Positions 20,771 through 28,448 of a stretch of DNA of 64,000 bases are shown one piece after another (positions within the stretch are counted from its first letter, which is position 1; the number at the start of each line of letters is the position of its first letter). The translations under genes and the position numbers were made by a program. The stretch spans positions 209,378 through 273,377 of the forward strand of contig NZ_MKQR01000007.1 of the NCBI RefSeq assembly GCF_001940455.1, read 5' to 3'. A model generated the notes under the pieces. That model did no database searches and had not been told where the DNA came from. It was given only the letters and a program-made list of their open reading frames with translations. Source of the DNA: Actinokineospora bangkokensis (GTDB lineage Bacteria; Actinomycetota; Actinomycetes; Mycobacteriales; Pseudonocardiaceae).

Positions 20771-21236
20771 GGTCCGGGGGAGCGCCCACCGCCGCTGCCG
20801 GGTTGTCACCTGCGACGCGGTTCACGCATGTCGTTCAGCACGCGCTTAGCAGTTGGTGCGTGAAGAAAGTGATAAGTCGCACTCATTGGGACGCAGCCGC
20901 GTTCCCATTGGTCCGTCAGGGTGAAACCGGGGGAGGTTCACCCGGACGGTCCGGCCTCCGAAGCCCCACCGGGGAGCCGAGACGGTTCGTGTCCACTTGG
21001 GTGTGCGCGCCCGGCGCACGCCCCCGCGCGGCCCGTCCACCCGGGGCGCAACTTCCCGATCGGGAGTGCACGGTGCGCACGCCGCCCGCGGGCGGGGTGC
21101 GCGGCGGGACCGGCGCCGTCGGGGAGGCGCCGGTCCCGCCGCGGGGTCGCGGCCGGTCGCGGGGGTGGCCGTCGACCCCGGCCGGAGCGCGGGGGAGGGG
21201 TGGGTGACCGCGCGCTCCGGGGTCTGCCCCGGCGGG
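20771..21236. other. 466-bp non-coding gap with an inverted repeat
   Basis: No credible gene is visible here; the overlapping open frames lack start signals and family features. About 50 bp after tesB, TTCACGCA (20821-20828) and TGCGTGAA (20857-20864) form perfect 8-bp arms 28 bases apart, followed by an unusually AT-rich stretch (GAAGAAAGTGATAAGTC, about 20862-20878). The hairpin could terminate tesB, or the AT-rich DNA could be a promoter or protein-binding site. The rest (20940-21236) is extremely GC-rich and featureless. Confidence 0.4.
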
Positions 21237-21560
21237 TCAGCTCGGCGGGAGCACGTGCTTGGCGTAGGCGCTGCCCGGGTCCTCGGCGCGCTCCTCCTCC
21301 AGCGCCAGCAGGCACAGGTGGGTGGTGAGCAGGGCCCGGCAGGGTGCGGGCGCGCGGGAGAACAGCCTGGTCCGGCAGGTGGGGCAGCGCCCGTCGGCGT
21401 CCGGGTGGTGCTCGGCGAGCAGCGCGCGCAGCGCCGAGACGACCCGGGGCAGCTCCAGCCGCGCGAGGTCGCGCAGGCCGCTGCCGGTGGCGGCGCGGGT
21501 GCTCAGCTCGGCGAGGTAGCCCCGCAGCGACGACTCCATCTGACCGAACGCCGTGCTCAC
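21237..21560 (-). CDS. Small protein with a CPTC zinc-ribbon-like motif, function unknown
   Basis: About 107 aa from GTG 21560, which has GAGG nine bases upstream; a longer frame to 21722 would cross the palindromic regulatory DNA and is not preferred, and ATG 21539 is an alternative. The N-terminal half is helical (MESSLRGYLAELSTRAATGSG). The central part carries GRCPTCRTRLF followed by a Cys in APCRALLTTHLC, suggesting a metal-binding or redox knuckle. It faces away from the XRE regulator gene, sharing a ~300-bp intergenic region. No family was recognised. Confidence 0.55.
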   Translation of the reverse strand: MSTAFGQMESSLRGYLAELSTRAATGSGLRDLARLELPRVVSALRALLAEHHPDADGRCPTCRTRLFSRAPAPCRALLTTHLCLLALEEERAEDPGSAYAKHVLPPS

Positions 21561-21663
21561 CGCGCGCCTCCCGTGTCGTGTTGCCGCCAGGCCCTCAAGT
21601 GCCCGCGGCCACCGGCCGATGAACCCGACAGCGACCCGGGGAGGGGCGCGGACCGCGAGGTCT

Positions 21664-21704
21664 ATGCAGCTTGCGGCCCGAAACCCGCAGAATGCAAGTT
21701 GCAT
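21664..21704. promoter_or_regulatory. Two palindromic ATGCA-nn-TTGC sites, candidate operator
   Basis: ATGCAA-G-TTGCAT (21692-21704) is a perfect 13-bp palindrome. A sister site ATGCAGCTTGC (21664-21674) matches its first 11 bases at nine positions, 28 bp upstream, so the two would lie on roughly the same face of the helix only with some twist. The sites sit in the AT-richer gap between a small divergent gene and an XRE-family regulator gene, a natural place for an autoregulatory operator. Confidence 0.5.
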
Positions 21705-21864
21705 TACACGAACGGGTGACAACCCCTCCGGTCACAGTTAGCCCCTAACACGCTCAACCCCCGGACTGGGGGAAGATCCCTTGTGCTCTCGGGCGATCAG
21801 TGCTGACACTGGCGAAACCACTGGCCGCGACGGGACGACTTCAGGGCAGGAAGGGGTGAGGATC

Positions 21865-22725
21865 GTGGTTCGTGGACACAGCCCGACGGTCCGCCGTCGC
21901 AGGCTCGCCAGCGAGCTCCGCAGGTTCCGCGAGGCGGCCGAGCTGACCATCGACGAGGTCGGCGAGAAGCTGGAGTGCTCCGCCTCGAAGATCAGCCGCA
22001 TCGAGACCGGCACCGTGGGGGTCACCCCGCGCGACGTCCGGGACATGCTGGAGCTGTACGGCATCGACGAGGACCGGCGCGAGGCGCTGGTGCAGCTGGC
22101 CAGGGAAGCGCGGCAGAAGGGGTGGTGGCACGCCTACAACGAGGTGTTCACCGGCTCCTTCGTCGGCCTGGAGGCCGAAGCGTCCTCGCTGCACGCCCAC
22201 CAGGCACTGCTGGTGCCCGGACTGCTGCAGACCGAGGACTACACCAGAGCCGTCATCCGGGCCATCCGCCCGGATGTCGAGGAGGCCGAGGTCGAGAAGC
22301 GGGTCGCGGGCAGGATCGAACGGCAACGCCTGCTCACCGACCCCAACCCACCCGAGTACTGGGTGGTGCTCGACGAGGCCGTGCTCCACCGCGTGACCGG
22401 CGGACCCGGGGTCATGCACGCGCAGCTGACCCGGCTCGTCGAGGCGTCGACCATGCCGCACGTGACGCTCCAGGTGGTCCCCTTCGGGGCCGGGGCGCAC
22501 GCGGGCATGGAGGCTCCGTTCCTCATCCTGGGCTTCCCGGAGCAGGCGGACCCGGACGTCGTCTACGTCGAGAACTCCATGTCGGGCGTCTACTTGGAAG
22601 AGGCGTCCGACGTCCGCAGGTACACGCTGTTGTTCGACCACCTGCGCGCGGCGGCGTTGAAACCCGATGACACCGTCGACGTGGTCGCGCGGGCGGCCGA
22701 GCGGCTGTCCCGCTTGAACGGATGA
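21865..22725 (+). CDS. XRE-family transcriptional regulator with DUF5753 sensor domain
   Basis: A 286-aa regulator. GTG 21865 is chosen to give the usual VVRGHSPTVRRRRLASELRRFRE start and good spacing from AGGAAGG; GTG 21856 is an alternative. Residues ~12-70 form a helix-turn-helix (LTIDEVGEKLECSASKISRIETG). Residues ~85-275 are the DUF5753 domain: LEAEASSLHAHQALLVPGLLQTEDYTRAVI, RIERQRLLTDPNPPEYWVVLDEAVLHR, and a C-terminal YVENSMSGVYLEE motif. Such proteins are typically paired with a DUF397 partner, as here (17 bp downstream). The pair works in actinobacterial development and secondary metabolism in studied species; the target here is unknown. Confidence 0.92.
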   Translation: MVRGHSPTVRRRRLASELRRFREAAELTIDEVGEKLECSASKISRIETGTVGVTPRDVRDMLELYGIDEDRREALVQLAREARQKGWWHAYNEVFTGSFVGLEAEASSLHAHQALLVPGLLQTEDYTRAVIRAIRPDVEEAEVEKRVAGRIERQRLLTDPNPPEYWVVLDEAVLHRVTGGPGVMHAQLTRLVEASTMPHVTLQVVPFGAGAHAGMEAPFLILGFPEQADPDVVYVENSMSGVYLEEASDVRRYTLLFDHLRAAALKPDDTVDVVARAAERLSRLNG

Positions 22726-22741
22726 ACGAGAGGAGTGGGGC

Positions 22742-22948
22742 GTGACCGTTTCTGAGCTGGCAGGCGCCGAATGGCGCAAGAGCAGCCACAGCGGTGCCGG
22801 TAACGACTGCGTGGAGCTCGTCGTCAGCAGAAGCGGCGCAGCGGTGCGCGACTCGAAGAAACCCGAGTCCGGGCACCTGGCGTTCGCGGACGTCGAGTGG
22901 GCCGAGTTCCTCGGCGCGGTGAAGGGCGACCTGCTCTGCGACCGCTGA
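22742..22948 (+). CDS. DUF397 domain protein
   Basis: A 68-aa protein starting GTG 22742 after a GAGAGGAGTGGG ribosome site. The family pattern is complete: AEWRKSSHSGAGNDCVELV, a strand with VRDSKKPESGHLAF, and EWAEFLGAVKGD. DUF397 proteins are small partners, thought to be antagonists or co-factors, of the XRE-DUF5753 regulator encoded immediately upstream. Both genes are probably one transcript ending at the hairpin near 23.03 kb. Confidence 0.93.
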   Translation: MTVSELAGAEWRKSSHSGAGNDCVELVVSRSGAAVRDSKKPESGHLAFADVEWAEFLGAVKGDLLCDR

Positions 22949-23013
22949 GGCGGTCCACCCGCCCGCAGGCCGGCTGATCGACAGCACCCGGTCGTCGCGG
23001 GCTGATCGACGGC

Positions 23014-23039
23014 GGGGCCACGGTCGTGGCCGTGGCCCC
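23014..23039. terminator. Hairpin between convergent DUF397 and aldehyde dehydrogenase genes
   Basis: GGGGCCACG (23014-23022) and CGTGGCCCC (23031-23039) are perfect 9-bp arms with an 8-base loop, lying between two convergent genes. It can work in both directions. No U-tract. The neighbouring repeat GGCTGATCGAC, seen twice at about 22971 and 22999, has no obvious role. Confidence 0.6.
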
Positions 23040-23115
23040 GCACCCGGGCACCACCCGCTCCACGAACCCCCCGAGGGCAGCGCCCCGCCCCCGGGGTGGT
23101 TCGCCCTGCCCGGGG

Positions 23116-24714
23116 TCAGCGCGGGAGGCGCTTGAGCGCCTTGAGGCCCGCGGTGAGCCCGGCCGTCCACGCGCGCGCGGGCACGCCCTTGTACGGGCGC
23201 AGCGGGATCACCCGCTGCGCGGCGATGGTCTGCGCCTCGGTGTACTTGAGCAGGCCCTCGGCGCCGTTGCGCCGCCCCACCCCGGACTCGCCCATGCCGC
23301 CCATCGGCGCGTCCACCGACGCGAACGCCGCGCCGAAGCCGTCGTTGACGTTGACCGTCCCGGCGTGGATGCGCGCGGCGACCCGCTCGCCCGCGCGGGT
23401 GTCGCGGGTCCACACGCTGGCGTTGAGCCCGTAGCGGGTGTCGTTGGCCCGCGCCACGGCCTCGTCGAGGTCGGTGTAGCCGTAGATGGACACGACCGGG
23501 CCGAAGGTCTCCTCCTTGTGCGGCAGCATGCCCTCGCGCACGTCGGTGAGGATGGTGGGCTCGTAGAACATCGGGCCGAGATCGGGGCGGGCCTTGCCGC
23601 CCGCGAGCACGGTGGCGCCCTTGTCCCTGGCGTCGTCGACGTGCTCGGAGATCGTCTTGAGCTGGTCGGTGGACGACAGCGAGCCCATGTCCACCCCGTA
23701 CCCGAGCGAGGTGCCCAGCTTCATCGCCCTGGTGCGCCGGACGAACGCCTCGGTGAAGGTCTCCCGGATGCTCTCGTGGACGTAGATGCGCTCCACCGAC
23801 ACGCACAGCTGGCCCGCGGAGGAGAAGCACGCGGTGACCGCGCCCGCCGCGGTCTTGTCCACATCGGCGTCGGGCAGCACGATCATCGGGTTCTTGCCGC
23901 CCAGCTCCATCGAGTAGCTGGTCAGCCGCGCGGCGGCCTGGGCGGCCAGGCCCTTGCCGGTCTCGGTGGAACCGGTGAAGGCGATGTAGTCGCCCTCCTC
24001 CAGCAGCGCGTTGCCGATGCGCGAACCGCGGCCGAGAACCACCTGCCACACGCCCGCGGGCAGGCCCGCCTCCTCGGCGAGCTCCTGGATCCACAGCGCG
24101 GTCAGCGCGGTCTGGTTGTCCGGCTTCTGCACCAGCGCGTTGCCCGCCACGAGCGCGGGGATGGCGTCCAACCCGGTCAGCGCGAGCGGGTAGTTCCAGG
24201 GGGAGATCATCGACACGACGCCCTTGGGGTGGCGCACCTCGGTGGTCCTGGTCAGCACCGGCAGGGCGCCCGCCTTGCGCTGCGGGGCGAGCAGCTTGGC
24301 CGCCTTGCGCCCGTAGTAGGCCGCGGCCATGGCCACCACGGCGACCTCGTCGTAGGCGTCCAACCGGGACTTGCCGGTCTCCACCTGCATCAGGTCCAGC
24401 GCTTCGTCCTGGCGGGCGAGCAGCAGGTCGTGCAGCTTGAGGAACACCCGCGCCCGCGCGGCCACCGGCGTGGCCGCCCACCGCGCCTGCGCCTCGCGCG
24501 CGGTGGCGAAGGCGGCCCGCACGTCGGCGTCGTCGACCTGCGGCAGGGTGGTGATGGGCCGACCGGTGAACGGCGCCGCCATCTCCACCGAGGTGGGGTT
24601 CGCCCCCCGCACCGCCCGCGCGGTCAGCGCCGCGGCCCTGGCGGCCGAGGGTGCGCCGGGCACGCCCCCGATGGTGCCTGCGGACGCGGTGCTGCTGGAC
24701 ACGGCGGCGGACAT
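23116..24714 (-). CDS. gabD2: NAD(P)+-dependent succinate-semialdehyde dehydrogenase-type aldehyde dehydrogenase
   Basis: A 532-aa aldehyde dehydrogenase, probably oxidising succinic semialdehyde to succinate (GabD2-like). Catalytic features: VVSMISPWNYPLAL and NALVQKPDNQTAL (cofactor), FTGSTETGKGLA, MELGGKNPMIVL (catalytic Glu) and CFSSAGQLCVSVERIYVH with the nucleophile Cys. The C-terminus has KEETFGPVVSIYGYTD and ASVDAPMGGMGESGVGRRNG. The N-terminal ~45 residues are a low-complexity Ala/Ser/Thr stretch. The SAGQLC sequence in place of NxGQxC is typical of GabD2. Exact substrate is inferred. A palindrome overlapping a minus-strand -10 lies just upstream. Confidence 0.85.
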   Translation of the reverse strand: MSAAVSSSTASAGTIGGVPGAPSAARAAALTARAVRGANPTSVEMAAPFTGRPITTLPQVDDADVRAAFATAREAQARWAATPVAARARVFLKLHDLLLARQDEALDLMQVETGKSRLDAYDEVAVVAMAAAYYGRKAAKLLAPQRKAGALPVLTRTTEVRHPKGVVSMISPWNYPLALTGLDAIPALVAGNALVQKPDNQTALTALWIQELAEEAGLPAGVWQVVLGRGSRIGNALLEEGDYIAFTGSTETGKGLAAQAAARLTSYSMELGGKNPMIVLPDADVDKTAAGAVTACFSSAGQLCVSVERIYVHESIRETFTEAFVRRTRAMKLGTSLGYGVDMGSLSSTDQLKTISEHVDDARDKGATVLAGGKARPDLGPMFYEPTILTDVREGMLPHKEETFGPVVSIYGYTDLDEAVARANDTRYGLNASVWTRDTRAGERVAARIHAGTVNVNDGFGAAFASVDAPMGGMGESGVGRRNGAEGLLKYTEAQTIAAQRVIPLRPYKGVPARAWTAGLTAGLKALKRLPR

Positions 24715-24744
24715 GGACGCTCCCTCGGGTCGGCTGGAGAGCCC

Positions 24745-24761
24745 ATGCTACTTCGCAGTAG
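24745..24761 (-). promoter_or_regulatory. Operator-like palindrome overlapping a -10 for the aldehyde dehydrogenase gene
   Basis: On the minus strand TAGCAT (24750-24745) matches the TANNNT -10 and lies about 30 bases before the ATG at 24714. It is overlapped by CTACT-TCGC-AGTAG (24748-24761), whose 5-bp arms are perfectly inverted. This is the layout expected for a repressor site. No regulator gene is adjacent, so the protein is unknown. Confidence 0.45.
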
Positions 24762-24781
24762 GTATCCGCGACAGGGGTAAC

Positions 24782-25882
24782 TTACTCCGAGTCAGGAACG
24801 CCGACGCCGACCGCGCCCGCGCCGACCCTGGCGGCCACCGACAGCGAGACCCGCACCATCCCGTCCTCGCGGCGCAGCGTCACCGGCAGCCCGGAGGCCA
24901 CCGCGGCCCGCTCGAAGCCGACCTCCGAGGGCAGGCACCAGGCCACCACCCGCCGGTGCCCGGCGCCGCGGGCCACCGCGCCCAACCGGGCGATCATCGA
25001 CGAACCCAGGCCGGTGCGCTGCCAGCTGTCCTCCACCAGCACCGAGATCTCGGCCTCGTCGGGGTCGTTGGTGCGGATCAGCTGCGCCATCGCCACCACC
25101 CGGGTGCCGCACACCGCCAGCAGCGTGGTGCCGCGCGGGGGCTGGAGCAGCCGGTGCAGCCAGCGCTTGGGCAGCGTGCGCAGCCCGGCGTGGTAGCGGG
25201 CGAACAGGGTCTTCGCCGAGCAGCGGGAGTGCAGGTCGGCCACCGCGTCGGCGTCCTCGGGGGTGCCGGTGCGCAGCACCACGCCCGCCCCGGCCGAGGT
25301 CAGCACGGCGGCGGGGGCGATCGCGGTCACCTCGCCCGCGGTCAGCACCTCCCCGAGCGCGGACACCCTGGCCAGTTCCACGTCGGTGAACGGCGCCCAC
25401 CCGCGCCGGGCGATGAGCACCGCGCCGCCCACCCGGACCACCGCGCGGTGCCTGCCGTCGGGGTCGGGGGCGGCGTCGTCGACCCCCGGGTCGGCGACCT
25501 GGACCGCGTCGGCGCCCAGCAGCACCCGCACCGACTCGGCGGTGGCCGACGGGTCGCGCAGCGCGGCCGCGGCCGCCCGCAGCGCGGCGGTCGTCCTGTC
25601 CACCACCTCGCGCAGGTCGGCCCTGGTCAGCCCGACGCACTGGCCGCCCTCGGCGCGGATGTCGTCGAGCACGTCGTCGGCGGCGGTGCCCGCCGGGGTG
25701 GTCACGACGATCTCGTCGACGACGCCGCCGGGCACCGGCAGCACCGAGAGCCCCAGGACGTTGCAGTCGCGCGCGGCGAGCCGGGTGGTGGTCCTGGCGA
25801 GCGCGCCGGGGCTGTCCTCCAGCCGCACGCGCAGGCGCCACGTCGTGCTGGTGTTCACCGGGGTGTGGGCGGTGCTGTCCAT
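24782..25882 (-). CDS. ACT-like domain fused to a GNAT acetyltransferase domain
   Basis: A 366-aa protein starting at ATG 25882. Residues ~14-85 look like an ACT-type small-molecule sensor (TWRLRVRLEDSPGALARTTTRLAARDCNVLGLSVLPV). A middle region of ~100 residues has no clear family. Residues ~215-330 are a GNAT domain: VLRTGTPEDADAVADLHSRCSAKTLFARYH, LLAVCGTRVVAMAQL, and the acetyl-CoA loop VLVEDSWQRTGLGSSMIARL, followed by VAWCLPSEVG. ACT domains often bind amino acids, so amino-acid-responsive acetylation of a protein is a reasonable guess. It is divergent from the PNPOx-type gene at 26.0 kb. Confidence 0.82.
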   Translation of the reverse strand: MDSTAHTPVNTSTTWRLRVRLEDSPGALARTTTRLAARDCNVLGLSVLPVPGGVVDEIVVTTPAGTAADDVLDDIRAEGGQCVGLTRADLREVVDRTTAALRAAAAALRDPSATAESVRVLLGADAVQVADPGVDDAAPDPDGRHRAVVRVGGAVLIARRGWAPFTDVELARVSALGEVLTAGEVTAIAPAAVLTSAGAGVVLRTGTPEDADAVADLHSRCSAKTLFARYHAGLRTLPKRWLHRLLQPPRGTTLLAVCGTRVVAMAQLIRTNDPDEAEISVLVEDSWQRTGLGSSMIARLGAVARGAGHRRVVAWCLPSEVGFERAAVASGLPVTLRREDGMVRVSLSVAARVGAGAVGVGVPDSE

Positions 25883-26009
25883 GGGGCACAGCCAACCGCG
25901 GGGAGGTTGCCTGGGCTGTCCGTTCGTGTTTCGGCCTTGTGAGCATCCCCGCCCCCGGTGCACCCGGGCGGACCTAGGAAAGCGCTCGACCGCCGGGGAC
26001 CATCGGGGG

Positions 26010-26588
26010 ATGGGGAAGACCTTCGACGCGATCGACGGCAGGCTGCGCGAGCTGATCGAGCGCCAGCCGCTGTTCTTCGTGGCCACCGCGCCGCTGACCG
26101 GCGACGGCCACGTGAACCTCTCGCCCAAGGGCCGGTCCGGGTCGCTGCAGGTGCTCGACGAGCGCACCGTGGCGTACCTGGACTTCGGCGGCAGCGGCGC
26201 CGAGACCATCGCCCACCTGCGCGAGAACGGGCGGATCACGGTCATGTGGTGCGCCTTCGACGGCCCGCCCGCGATCGTGCGGGTGCACGGCCGCGGGTAC
26301 CCGGTGTTCCGCGACGACCCGCGCTGGCCGGACCTGGTGGCGAGGTTCCCCGACGGGGACGCCCCCGCCATCCGCGCGGTCATCGTGGTCACCGCCGACC
26401 GGATCAGCGGCACGTGCGGGTTCGCCGTGCCGTTCATGGACTACCGGGAGGAGCGGACCCTGCACGCGGAGTACTTCGAGCGCAAGTCCGACGAGGAGTT
26501 CCGCGCCTACTGCGAGGCCAAGCCGAACGTGCCCACCAGCCTCGACGGCCTGCCCGCGCTCCCGGTGCCGGTGCCGCCGCGCCCGTGA
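26010..26588 (+). CDS. Pyridoxamine 5'-phosphate oxidase-fold flavin-binding family protein
   Basis: A 192-aa PNPOx-like protein from ATG 26010 (GGGGGA upstream). The split-barrel landmarks are FFVATAPLTGDGHVNLSPKGRSG, VAYLDFGGSGAETIAHLRENGRITVMWCAF and a final FMDYREERTLHAEYFERK. These resemble the group of putative FMN- or F420-binding proteins that includes stress-protection and reductase enzymes, rather than PdxH itself. It is probably cytoplasmic. The ligand cannot be told from sequence alone. Confidence 0.85.
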   Translation: MGKTFDAIDGRLRELIERQPLFFVATAPLTGDGHVNLSPKGRSGSLQVLDERTVAYLDFGGSGAETIAHLRENGRITVMWCAFDGPPAIVRVHGRGYPVFRDDPRWPDLVARFPDGDAPAIRAVIVVTADRISGTCGFAVPFMDYREERTLHAEYFERKSDEEFRAYCEAKPNVPTSLDGLPALPVPVPPRP

Positions 26589-26698
26589 GCCGACCGCGCC
26601 GCACGGCCGCCGCTCACCGGCGGCACACCCGGCTCACAGCGTAGTCAAAGATTCAACCGGCATCGTCGTCCCCGAGACCAGCGGAGAGGACGACAGCC

Positions 26699-26992
26699 AT
26701 GGACCAGACCCGACGTGGCCGGGCGCACTGGCGGGACGCGGTGAGCGGCAGGGTCGCCGCCATCACCGCGGGGGTGGCGATCGGTGCCACCGCCTTGGCC
26801 GGGGTGCTCGGCGTGGCCCTGACCAGCACGGCCGCCGCCGACGAGAGCACGTCCACCAGCAGCACCTCCACCGACAGCACCTCGACCGGCAGCACGGGCT
26901 CGGACACCGGGTCCGACGGCGGGCTGTCGTCGTCGGACCAGGGCGTGTCCTCGGGGTCGGGCCACCCGCACGCCGGGTCCGGTGGCTCGTGA
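26699..26992 (+). CDS. Small Ser/Thr/Asp-rich membrane-anchored peptide of the flavin-redox operon
   Basis: A 97-aa protein from ATG 26699 (GGAGAGGA upstream). Residues ~19-46 form one hydrophobic segment, either an uncleaved anchor or a signal peptide with possible processing at STAAA. Residues 48-97 are low-complexity (many Ser, Thr, Asp, Gly; one HPH). The tail contains DSTSTGST, which resembles but does not match the D-x-x-[ST]-G-A-[ST] motif on which ApbE enzymes attach FMN. Its stop overlaps the GTG of apbE (GTGA). A role as the flavin-carrying electron acceptor is inference from operon position; it could also be a surface spacer. Confidence 0.7.
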   Translation: MDQTRRGRAHWRDAVSGRVAAITAGVAIGATALAGVLGVALTSTAAADESTSTSSTSTDSTSTGSTGSDTGSDGGLSSSDQGVSSGSGHPHAGSGGS

Positions 26993-27912
26993 GCGCCCGG
27001 ACCGACTTCCCGGTGTGGGGCAGCACCGCCACGCTCGTCGTGGCCGACCCCGCCCGGCTGCGCGCGGCCGCCGCCGTGCTGCGGGCCCAGTTGGCCGAGG
27101 TCGAGCAGGCGTGCAGCCGCTTCCGCCCCGACACCGAGATCTCCGTGCTGCACCAGCACCGCGGCCACGCCGTCGCGGTGAGCCCGCTGCTGGCCGAGGC
27201 CCTCGGCGTCGCGCTGCGGGCCGCCCGGCTCACCCGGGGCCTGGTCGACCCCACCGTGGGCACCGCCATGGTCGAGCAGGGCTACGACCGCGACTTCGCC
27301 GACCTGCCCGCCGACGACCCGCGCCCGGCCACCGCGAGCCGGGTCCCCGGCTACCACCGCGTGCACCTCGACGAGCGGGCCCGGCGGGTGCTGCTGCCGC
27401 GCGGCGTGCGGCTCGACCTGGGCGCCACGGCGAAGGCGTTCGCCGCCGACCGGGCCGCCGGGGCCATCGCGCTGCGCACCGGCACCGGCGTGCTCGTCGG
27501 CCTCGGCGGTGACATCGCCACCGCGGGCCCGGCGCCCGGGGGCGGCTGGCAGGTCGCCGTCGGCGACGACCACCGCACCGCCGAGCACGAGCCCGTGTCG
27601 CGCATCGGGCTCAGCGCCGGGGGCGTGGCCACCTCCAGCACCACCCAGCGCGCGTGGCGGCGGGCCGGGCACCCCGTGCACCACGTGATCGACCCGCGCA
27701 CCGGGCGCAGCGCGGAGGTGGTGTGGCGCACCGCGGCCGTGCACGCCAAGTCCTGCGTGGACGCCAACACCGCCGCCACCGCCGCGATCGTGCTCGGCGC
27801 CGACGCCCCGGCGTGGCTGGCCGAGCGCAACCTGCCCGCGCTGCTGGTGGCCGCGGACGGCACACCCCGGCCGGTCGGCTCGTGGCCCGCGGCGGGGCAG
27901 GCGGTGGCGTGA
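26989..27912 (+). CDS. apbE: FAD:protein FMN transferase
   Basis: A 307-aa ApbE-family enzyme, which transfers the FMN moiety of FAD onto a Ser/Thr of target proteins. Motifs: CSRFRPDTEIS, LVDPTVG, DLGATAKAFAADRAA (FAD/Mg2+ pocket), VGLGGDIATAGP, LSAGGVATSSTTQRAW and HHVIDPRTGRSAE, with a C-terminal CVDANTAATAAIVLG replacing the usual metal-binding DALST. There is no signal peptide or lipobox, so the enzyme is likely cytoplasmic, unlike most ApbE proteins. GTG 26989 overlaps the preceding stop and its own stop overlaps the next ATG, so synthesis is coupled. Confidence 0.93.
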   Translation: MSARTDFPVWGSTATLVVADPARLRAAAAVLRAQLAEVEQACSRFRPDTEISVLHQHRGHAVAVSPLLAEALGVALRAARLTRGLVDPTVGTAMVEQGYDRDFADLPADDPRPATASRVPGYHRVHLDERARRVLLPRGVRLDLGATAKAFAADRAAGAIALRTGTGVLVGLGGDIATAGPAPGGGWQVAVGDDHRTAEHEPVSRIGLSAGGVATSSTTQRAWRRAGHPVHHVIDPRTGRSAEVVWRTAAVHAKSCVDANTAATAAIVLGADAPAWLAERNLPALLVAADGTPRPVGSWPAAGQAVA

Positions 27913-28448
27913 TGGTGCTCTGGTACATCAGCCGCGCCACCGGCCTGGTGTCGCTGGCCCTGTTCACCGCCACCCTGGTGCTGGGGCTGCTCACCGCGGG
28001 CAGGTTCGCGGCGGCGGGCCTGCCGCGCTTCGCCGTGCAGCGGCTGCACCGCAACCTGTCCCTGCTGAGCCTGGCGTTCCTCGTCGTGCACGTCGTGAGC
28101 GCCGTCTCCGACGGCTACGTCGAGATCGGCCTCGTCGACGCCGTCGTGCCGTTCGCCTCCGCGTACGACCCGTTCTGGCTCGGCCTCGGCGCGGTCGCGT
28201 TCGACCTGCTGCTGGCCGTGCTCATCACGAGCCTGCTGCGCACCCGCCTGCCGCTGGAGGTGTGGCGGGGCGTGCACCTGGCCTCCTACGCCTCCTGGCC
28301 CGTCGCGCTCGTGCACGGCTTCGCCATGGCCGGCGACGACACCGCCTGGGTGCTGGGCTTCGACGTGGTCTGCGTCGCCGCGGCCGCGGGCGCCCTGCTC
28401 TGGCGCACCACCCGCCTCCACCCCGACACCCCGGTGAGGACCCCGTGA
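27912..28448 (+). CDS. Ferric reductase-like transmembrane cytochrome
   Basis: A 178-aa integral membrane protein from ATG 27912, overlapping the apbE stop (TGATG). About five helices are visible: residues 5-30, 47-66, 84-108, 122-141 and 146-164. Histidines H46 and H60 in one helix pair and H122 and H135 in another have the ~14-residue spacing of a bis-heme ferric-reductase/YedZ-like domain. The motifs RLHRNLSLLSLAFLVVHVV and WRGVHLASYASWPVALVHGF agree. It has no FAD/NAD domain of its own, so electrons must come from a partner, most plausibly the NuoF-like protein and ferredoxin encoded next. Confidence 0.88.
   Translation: MVLWYISRATGLVSLALFTATLVLGLLTAGRFAAAGLPRFAVQRLHRNLSLLSLAFLVVHVVSAVSDGYVEIGLVDAVVPFASAYDPFWLGLGAVAFDLLLAVLITSLLRTRLPLEVWRGVHLASYASWPVALVHGFAMAGDDTAWVLGFDVVCVAAAAGALLWRTTRLHPDTPVRTP

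Noticed and set aside
21561-21722. N-terminal extension of the CPTC-motif protein
   Set aside because: The open frame extends through the palindromic regulatory DNA with poor composition; GTG 21560 has a better ribosome site.
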